Below are positions 5,990 to 10,290 of a DNA stretch of 10,290 nt, piece by piece. The translations under genes and the position numbers were made by a program. Source of the DNA: Methanosarcinales archaeon (GTDB lineage Archaea > Halobacteriota > Methanosarcinia > Methanosarcinales > Methanogasteraceae); NCBI GenBank assembly GCA_030640725.1, contig DAOWIV010000085.1, forward strand, positions 1-10,290, in the 5' to 3' direction. The notes under the pieces are model-generated. The model saw only the letters and a list, made by a program, of their open reading frames with translations, had not been told where the DNA came from and did not search any database. The number at the start of each line of letters is the position of its first letter. Within the stretch, counting starts at the first letter, position 1.

Positions 5990-6913
5990 TTAAATCGACC
6001 ATGCACAAGCGGTAAGAGCCACCGGTAACACGGGAATGCCTGCAACGACGCATCCAACCCCATATCCGAGGATCGCACCCGTATTCAAAAAAGGCAGCCC
6101 TGCCTGTGGCTTTCCTCCCATCACGATGATCATCAGCACGACATATCCAATAAGCGTCCCGATCGCCGCAAGAACCACGGGAAGAGCGATCCCTCCGAGC
6201 AATGGCAACTGCACCGCCGTGCATCCGGCAGGGAGAAATACACTTGCCGATACCACAAGGATTGTGGGCATCACCGCATCGCCAAGCCCCATAAAGTATG
6301 CGCCGCGTTCGCCACCATCCTCTGCCGAAAAGTCCTGTTTCACGAAGGAGTAATCCCGCCGCTTCGGAACCACAAAGAGGATCGGTGCATGTAGATCCAT
6401 CACCCCCTCGGCGAGCGTGATCATGTGTTTTGTCTTGTAAACCGAGATGATGTCATAGATTGTGAGAAGGATCAGCAGGATGAGCGTTGGGAGGATCTCG
6501 AGTGATATCCCGATGATTGCGCTTGCGCCCGCTCCGACAAGGACTCCGGTGATATCAACCACATACCACTCAGGAAACTTATACAGGAGCACAGTGATCG
6601 CTCCTGTCAGGAGGATGGAGGGTACGGCGCCTATGAATGTGATAAAGACGTAATACAGGGTTGCCGCTACCGCAAACAGCAGTATCGCGTGGAGGATGTA
6701 TTTTTTATCAGTCTTGATTATGTAGAGAATGAAGATGGTGAATAATAATATAAGTATAATATAATACACAGGATTCCAGACCGATGACGGGTTTTCGAAT
6801 GCTTGCATCCCTTCAGCTTCCATCGGACTTGCCATCGTCAGTGCAAGCACCTGCACGATGACGATGAATCCTGCCATGCCGATGAGCGGGAGATATTCGG
6901 ATATCTGTTTCAC
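5990..6913 (-). CDS. Presenilin/signal-peptide-peptidase-like GxGD membrane aspartyl protease (archaeal PSH type)
   Basis: This 307-residue protein has about nine hydrophobic segments, as expected for the presenilin fold. The catalytic aspartate pair is visible. Y-D at 153-154 lies in L-L-T-I-Y-D-I-I-S-V-Y, and G-L-G-D at 209-212 lies in Y-F-M-G-L-G-D-A-V-M-P. The third family motif, PAL, appears here as A-G-L-P at 271-274 within G-K-P-Q-A-G-L-P-F-L-N. The family cleaves substrates within the membrane; archaeal substrates are unknown. A 40-residue loop between the catalytic helices (about 160-205) is charged and probably cytoplasmic. The frame begins with GTG at 6913 and has no clear ribosome site. 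A TTTACAAA-like stretch about 20-28 bases upstream could drive a leaderless message. It converges with dnaJ and is separated from the U32 gene behind it by 153 bases. Confidence 0.9.
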   Translation of the reverse strand: MKQISEYLPLIGMAGFIVIVQVLALTMASPMEAEGMQAFENPSSVWNPVYYIILILLFTIFILYIIKTDKKYILHAILLFAVAATLYYVFITFIGAVPSILLTGAITVLLYKFPEWYVVDITGVLVGAGASAIIGISLEILPTLILLILLTIYDIISVYKTKHMITLAEGVMDLHAPILFVVPKRRDYSFVKQDFSAEDGGERGAYFMGLGDAVMPTILVVSASVFLPAGCTAVQLPLLGGIALPVVLAAIGTLIGYVVLMIIVMGGKPQAGLPFLNTGAILGYGVGCVVAGIPVLPVALTACAWSI

Positions 6914-7066
6914 AGTATTGACTTAGGGTGCTCGTGTTTGTAAACCTATTGTAAAAACAGCAGTCTCCAACCCCGGATATCACCATGTCGGGATAGCCGT
7001 GCCACTGCGCTCACAGACTGTGGATGGAGTTTTTATGACCCGGATCATCGCCATCCGACTCCCCGA

Positions 7067-8293
7067 TCAAGAAGTAGACAGCCGTTTTACCTTAAACACC
7101 CGATCATTCTTCCTGACCCGGTCCCGCACGCCCAGTCCCACATCCTGACCCCTTTCTGCCTCTGAAATTGCCTTTCCATCCGAAATCAGCGATTCAACCT
7201 CCTGCTCAAGGTATGTGGTGGATCCCTCAATTATAATCCGGTCACCCACAGTCAGACCCTGTTCAAGCAGCCGCACAGACGCAGCGTTCTGCCTTGGGAA
7301 ATAGTTGACCACCACGCCAACTGCCTGCCGGTGTACAGGTGATGCGTTCATATCAGACTCATAACCCATGCCCTCAGGACCTGGCACCCCGAAATAGAAA
7401 CCTGTGGAAAATCCCCTATTATATTCCAGTTCCAGCCGTTTTTTCAATTCATGCGCCTGCTCGTACGTGTATGAATCATCGCGACATGCGTTCAGCGCTT
7501 CGCGGTAGCATCCTGCCACCACCGCCGTGTAGCTGGCATTTCGCAACCTGCCTTCCACTTTGAAGGCGCAAACGCCCGTGTCGATCAGTTCGGATAGGTG
7601 TTCGATCATGCAGAGGTCTTTTGCGCTTAACAGGTATTTGCCGCCGAGTTCTACCTCTGCCCCGTCCTCAGAGTGCAGCGTCCACTGCCACCGACACGGC
7701 TGGGCGCAATCGCCGCAGTTGCCAGACTTCCCGAGCAGATACGCCGAAAGGTAGCAGCGACCGGATACTGCTTGACACATAGCGCCGTGTACAAAGACCT
7801 CAAGTTCCATGCTGGTATGCTGCCCAATCTCCGTGATCTGGCGCATATTAAGCTCCCGCGACAGTACCACGCGGCTTGCGCCAAGCGTTTCGTAGAATTC
7901 GGCGGCTCTTCCGTTGGACACGTTCGCCTGCGTGGATATATGCACCCGAAGATCACGGTCCAGAGCCGCACATATCACGGCAGGGTCCCACGCGATGATC
8001 GCATCCACACCCGCTCTGCTGGCTGCATCGATAACATCATTCACGTCTGGCAGATCCTCCGGATAGATCACGGTATTGACCGCCATGTACGCTCGCAGCC
8101 CACACCCCTTCACCGCCTCCACAAAAGCGTCGAGATTGTCTCTTTTGATCTCCTGCGCCCTTGCCCTGAGGCTGAACCTGTCCAGCGAGAAATAGACGGC
8201 GTCGGCGTAGTCTTTACATGCCGAGAGGGCAGCGAGATTCCGCACTCCTGCGACCAGTTCGGGAATTGAACATAGTCTGCGTTGGTTGCCCAT
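7067..8293 (-). CDS. Peptidase family U32 protein (Fe-S; TrhP/RlhA-like RNA hydroxylation family)
   Basis: From the ATG at 8293 the product is 408 residues. An N-terminal TIM-barrel region begins R-R-L-C-S-I-P-E-L-V-A-G and carries Y-A-D-A-V-Y-F-S and S-T-Q-A-N-V-S-N (about 120-127). The U32 signature E-V-F-V-H-G-A-M-C...S-G-R-C-Y-L-S is complete at 165-182. Cysteines 173, 180, 193, 196 and 200 could hold a 4Fe-4S cluster. F-K-V-E-G-R-L (about 244-250) is the second conserved U32 segment, and the C-terminus is a small beta-rich domain. Despite the peptidase name, studied relatives (TrhP, RlhA, UbiU/V) hydroxylate tRNA, rRNA or ubiquinone precursors using an Fe-S cluster; the archaeal substrate is not known. 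Upstream in-frame starts exist at 8332 (ATG) and 8419 (GTG), but they add sequence unlike the family N-terminus. None of the three has a strong ribosome site. Confidence 0.87.
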   Translation of the reverse strand: MGNQRRLCSIPELVAGVRNLAALSACKDYADAVYFSLDRFSLRARAQEIKRDNLDAFVEAVKGCGLRAYMAVNTVIYPEDLPDVNDVIDAASRAGVDAIIAWDPAVICAALDRDLRVHISTQANVSNGRAAEFYETLGASRVVLSRELNMRQITEIGQHTSMELEVFVHGAMCQAVSGRCYLSAYLLGKSGNCGDCAQPCRWQWTLHSEDGAEVELGGKYLLSAKDLCMIEHLSELIDTGVCAFKVEGRLRNASYTAVVAGCYREALNACRDDSYTYEQAHELKKRLELEYNRGFSTGFYFGVPGPEGMGYESDMNASPVHRQAVGVVVNYFPRQNAASVRLLEQGLTVGDRIIIEGSTTYLEQEVESLISDGKAISEAERGQDVGLGVRDRVRKNDRVFKVKRLSTS

Positions 8294-8453
8294 GGGGTAG
8301 CGTGGGCGGGACTCGCTTAAATGAGTTGTCATTCTGCAGGATTGGTGACCTGAGCATAGTAGCTTAATTGCTTGAGGGGGCTCATAACAGCCAATACTAC
8401 CCACCAAAAGACGATTCACCCCAGTGGGCGATCGTGGCAGTTGAGATGCCGTG

Positions 8454-8485
8454 CCATCGCATCAATCGCGAGAGGTCTGCGATGG
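8454..8485 (-). promoter_or_regulatory. Inverted repeat in the probable leader of the U32 gene
   Basis: CCATCGCA (8454-8461) and TGCGATGG (8478-8485) form a perfect 8-bp inverted repeat around a 16-base loop, extendable by one G-U pair. It lies between the TATA-like element at 8518-8527 and the U32 coding region, so it would be in the 5' untranslated RNA or act as an operator. No known riboswitch is recognised. Confidence 0.4.
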
Positions 8486-8517
8486 TCAAATCCGTGGCGT
8501 TCGTGATTTTAACCAGA

Positions 8518-8527
8518 TTTTTATATA
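8518..8527 (-). promoter_or_regulatory. TATA box, probably for the U32 gene
   Basis: On the minus strand the sequence reads TATATAAAAA, the strongest TATA-like element in the window. It lies between the OsmC gene stop and the U32 gene start. Transcription would begin near 8497, giving a leader of about 80 to 200 bases depending on which start codon is used. The element is near-symmetrical, but no plus-strand gene starts downstream of it. Confidence 0.5.
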
Positions 8528-8615
8528 CTACCTACTGAAATAAACTATAGTTGGTATATTAATTTTTGGGGATTTCCATATATCGGACACAGATTACAGG
8601 AAGAGCCGAAGTTTC

Positions 8616-9035
8616 TCATTCGATGATCGCGTCTATCGTGACCACGGTTTTCATCGAATTCAGCACGAGAGCTCCTTTTTCGACCTGTTCCACAATCTCC
8701 TTCACGGTTTCTTTGTCGCCATCCGTCTTTATCCGCGGTTTCACAACGATTGTCGTGAAGACCAACTGCCCATCAGCCTTTTCCAGCACACCCTCCGCGC
8801 TGGACTCATAAGCGAGGATGTTGATCCCTGCCTTCTTCGTTCTTGCGATGAATGTTGTGAGTGCGCATGCATTCGCAGAGGCGACGAACAGTTCTTCGGG
8901 ACTGATGAAGCCTTCGGGACCGTGGAATTCGGGGGGCGTGGCAAACTCGAAGCTTGCGCGCTCGCCAAACGATATGGTTGCCTGATACCCCTCATTCCAT
9001 TCCAATCTGTTCGAGAATACAAATTTTACGTCCAT
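8616..9035 (-). CDS. OsmC/Ohr-family protein with a single conserved cysteine
   Basis: This 139-residue cytoplasmic protein has the OsmC-fold pattern: an N-terminal beta region, then G-F-I-S-P-E-E-L-F-V-A-S-A-N-A-C-A-L-T-T-F at about 42-62, a long helix, a beta strand T-T-I-V-V-K-P-R-I, and a helix V-K-E-I-V-E-Q-V-E-K. OsmC and Ohr reduce organic hydroperoxides with a pair of cysteines. Here C57 is the only cysteine; the position near N126 in A-L-V-L-N-S-M that normally supplies the second one has none. It may therefore act by another thiol mechanism or bind a small molecule. The ATG at 9035 has a good ribosome site, AAGGAG, 10 bases upstream. An in-frame ATG at 9068 would add an unsupported 11-residue extension. 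It starts 15 bases after the stop of the unidentified ORF upstream, so the two are probably co-transcribed. Confidence 0.88.
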   Translation of the reverse strand: MDVKFVFSNRLEWNEGYQATISFGERASFEFATPPEFHGPEGFISPEELFVASANACALTTFIARTKKAGINILAYESSAEGVLEKADGQLVFTTIVVKPRIKTDGDKETVKEIVEQVEKGALVLNSMKTVVTIDAIIE

Positions 9036-9049
9036 TGGTGTTGAACTCC

Positions 9050-9403
9050 TTATGCGAGAATTCTGCATTTCCGGCTCCTTCCACCGGAATTGTTTCTCCT
9101 TTCCGATTTCGGTATCCGTGCCATATCAATCCTCTCTCCGGTTATCTCATATATGCCCCGTTTTCCTCGCCACAAGAATAAGACTCCGGTGCGGGCGTCC
9201 ATTGGCTCTTTAAGGAGTGTATCGAAGAGCCCGAGTTCCATTGCGGTGCTGATCCTGTTGGGTGCGCTTTCACTCCAGAATTTCCGCTCTTTCTCGGTTC
9301 GCATGTTGTCCTGCATAGCGGGAGGACTTTCCATAACGAGTGCGGTTGGTGATCGAGGCACGGATATGTTGAAAGTAATTTGATCTATGCAGAAGTTAGA
9401 CAC
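9050..9403 (-). CDS. Unidentified ORF (up to 117 aa) upstream of the OsmC-like gene
   Basis: A minus-strand frame opens with GTG at 9403, with internal starts including ATG at 9331 and ATG at 9304, and ends at 9050, just before the OsmC-like gene. I do not recognise it. The part from K-F-W-S-E-S-A-P onward (W, L-G-L-F-D-T-L-L-K, I-Y-E-I-T-G-E-R-I-D-M-A-R) faintly recalls the N-terminal region of class I SAM methyltransferases, but the glycine-rich motif I is absent where it should be. It could thus be a frame-damaged remnant, or a real small protein. The C-terminus is very basic (R-R-N-N-S-G-G-R-S-R-K). An opposing plus-strand frame covers the same DNA (9090-9383); it is serine-rich, as antisense frames often are, and I judge it less likely. 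Close spacing to the OsmC-like gene supports the minus-strand reading. Confidence 0.4.
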   Translation of the reverse strand: MSNFCIDQITFNISVPRSPTALVMESPPAMQDNMRTEKERKFWSESAPNRISTAMELGLFDTLLKEPMDARTGVLFLWRGKRGIYEITGERIDMARIPKSERRNNSGGRSRKCRILA

Positions 9404-9474
9404 CCCATCTACCAGCCGGTTTTAATCTTCTTGTTGTCCGTATGTTCAATATAGAATCAGGAGCATGTTAGTAT

Positions 9475-10290
9475 ATGGAAATACCGTTATTAAATGACAT
9501 CGTCATCATATTCGGACTATCCATCGCTGTACTCTTCATATTCCATCTGATCCGGGTGCCAGCGATCGTGGGATTTCTCCTGACCGGGATACTGGCGGGA
9601 CCCCACGGACTGGGGCTTATAAAAGCTGTCCATGAAGTCGAAGTTTTAGCTGAGATCGGGGTCGTACTTCTGCTCTTTGCGATCGGACTCGAGTTCTCAT
9701 TAAAACGTATGTCACAGATCAAGAGATCGATCCTGCTTGGCGGCTCGCTTCAGGTATTGCTAACCATCGTGGCTGTTTTTTTCATAGCCATGCAGATCGG
9801 TCTCACATCTGACGAATCGATCTTCATGGGATTTCTTATAGCGCTCAGCAGCACGGCAATCGTTCTCAAACTCATTCAGGAACGGGCTGAAATCGACAGC
9901 CCCCACGGGCAGGCGACGCTTGCCATCCTGCTCTTCCAGGATGTTATCATCGTTCCGATGATGCTATTTACGCCCCTGCTGGCTGGAGCAACCGGTGATC
10001 TGGGCGAGTCACTCCTCACCCTTGTGGCAAAAGGAACCGGAATCGTCCTGCTGGTGGCAGTTGGCGCCAGATGGATCGTGCCACAGGCGTTGTACCAGAT
10101 CACAAGGACGCGGAGCCGGGAGCTGTTCCTGTTGAGCGTTTTTATGATCTGTCTCGCAGTTGTGTGGCTGACCGCAAGTATTGGACTCTCCCTCGCACTG
10201 GGTGCATTTCTGGCAGGCTTGATCATCTCCCAATCAGAATACAGCCATCATGCGCTCGGTAATGTTTTGCCCTTCCGCGATGTCTTTATG
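9475..10290 (+). CDS. KefB-type cation/proton antiporter (CPA2 family), partial, continues beyond the window
   Basis: The frame opens with ATG at 9475 behind CAGGAG (11-base spacing) and is still open at the window end after 272 codons. The hydrophobic segments match the Na+/H+ exchanger domain of CPA2 antiporters. Features include R-V-P-A-I-V-G-F-L-L-T-G-I-L-A-G-P-H-G (27-45), G-V-V-L-L-L-F-A-I-G-L-E (62-73), A-L-S-S-T-A-I-V-L-K (123-132), L-L-F-Q-D-V (152-157) with the conserved Q155-D156 pair, and G-A-F-L-A-G-L-I-I-S-Q-S (243-254). Relatives exchange K+ or Na+ for protons across the cytoplasmic membrane. Whether a TrkA-N/RCK regulatory domain follows lies outside the window. It diverges from the unidentified ORF; the gap of 71 bases contains TTTTAAT (9419-9425), a possible TATA box placing transcription start about 25 bases before the ATG. 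Confidence 0.93.
   Translation, partial: MEIPLLNDIVIIFGLSIAVLFIFHLIRVPAIVGFLLTGILAGPHGLGLIKAVHEVEVLAEIGVVLLLFAIGLEFSLKRMSQIKRSILLGGSLQVLLTIVAVFFIAMQIGLTSDESIFMGFLIALSSTAIVLKLIQERAEIDSPHGQATLAILLFQDVIIVPMMLFTPLLAGATGDLGESLLTLVAKGTGIVLLVAVGARWIVPQALYQITRTRSRELFLLSVFMICLAVVWLTASIGLSLALGAFLAGLIISQSEYSHHALGNVLPFRDVFM

Noticed and set aside
5842..6015. Plus-strand ORF of 57 codons starting inside the dnaJ stop region
   Set aside because: It overlaps the end of dnaJ and the end of the protease gene, includes the CAGAT repeat, and has no family resemblance.
7673..8269. Plus-strand ORF of 198 codons
   Set aside because: It lies entirely within the U32 gene on the opposite strand, whose signature motifs are complete.
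9876..10226. Minus-strand ORFs at the right edge
   Set aside because: They are antisense to the KefB-type antiporter, which has conserved motifs and a ribosome site.

Overview
The window is archaeal DNA, most likely from a methanogen-related euryarchaeon (Halobacteriota-type). The main evidence is a TrmG10-type tRNA(G10) methyltransferase (THUMP fold fused to an N2-guanine methylase), an archaeal presenilin-like GxGD membrane protease of the PSH type, an Aur1-like PAP2 phosphatase, TATA-like box A elements in place of bacterial -35/-10 promoters, and frequent AGG/AGA arginine codons. The exact lineage cannot be fixed from this window. I see no rRNA, tRNA, CRISPR array, insertion sequence or origin.

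Layout. Positions 1-300 hold, on the minus strand, a broken remnant of the N-terminal domain of a type IIG (Eco57I-like) restriction-modification enzyme, with a frameshift at a 7-base A/T run and an abrupt loss of homology near its left end. Positions 301-547 are unassigned. Positions 548-759 (minus) carry a 54-residue membrane protein preceded by a possible 16-codon leader ORF that overlaps it by ATGA. Positions 934-1875 (plus) encode a PAP2/Aur1-type membrane phosphatase with a C-terminal zinc ribbon. A 61-residue zinc-ribbon protein lies tail to tail with it (1955-2140, minus) and repeats the same unusual C-x-C-x3-T-x-P...C-P-x-C-G pattern. The tRNA methyltransferase (2225-3247), an MFS transporter (3387-4493) and dnaJ (4620-5855) follow on the plus strand, each apparently with its own promoter.

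From 5990 to 9403 the genes run on the minus strand: presenilin-like protease, U32-family Fe-S protein (relatives hydroxylate tRNA or rRNA), a one-cysteine OsmC-like protein, and an unidentified ORF just upstream of the OsmC gene. At the right edge, diverging on the plus strand, is the first 272 codons of a KefB-type cation/proton antiporter; it continues past the window.

The genes do not form one obvious pathway. They are mostly single-gene housekeeping, membrane and stress units (protein folding, tRNA modification, intramembrane proteolysis, peroxide/thiol chemistry, cation homeostasis), with an eroded accessory patch at the left end. I found no clear new defence or mobile system. The best leads are the matching zinc ribbons in adjacent genes, the overlapping leader ORF and small membrane protein, the OsmC homologue lacking its second cysteine, and the unidentified ORF next to it.
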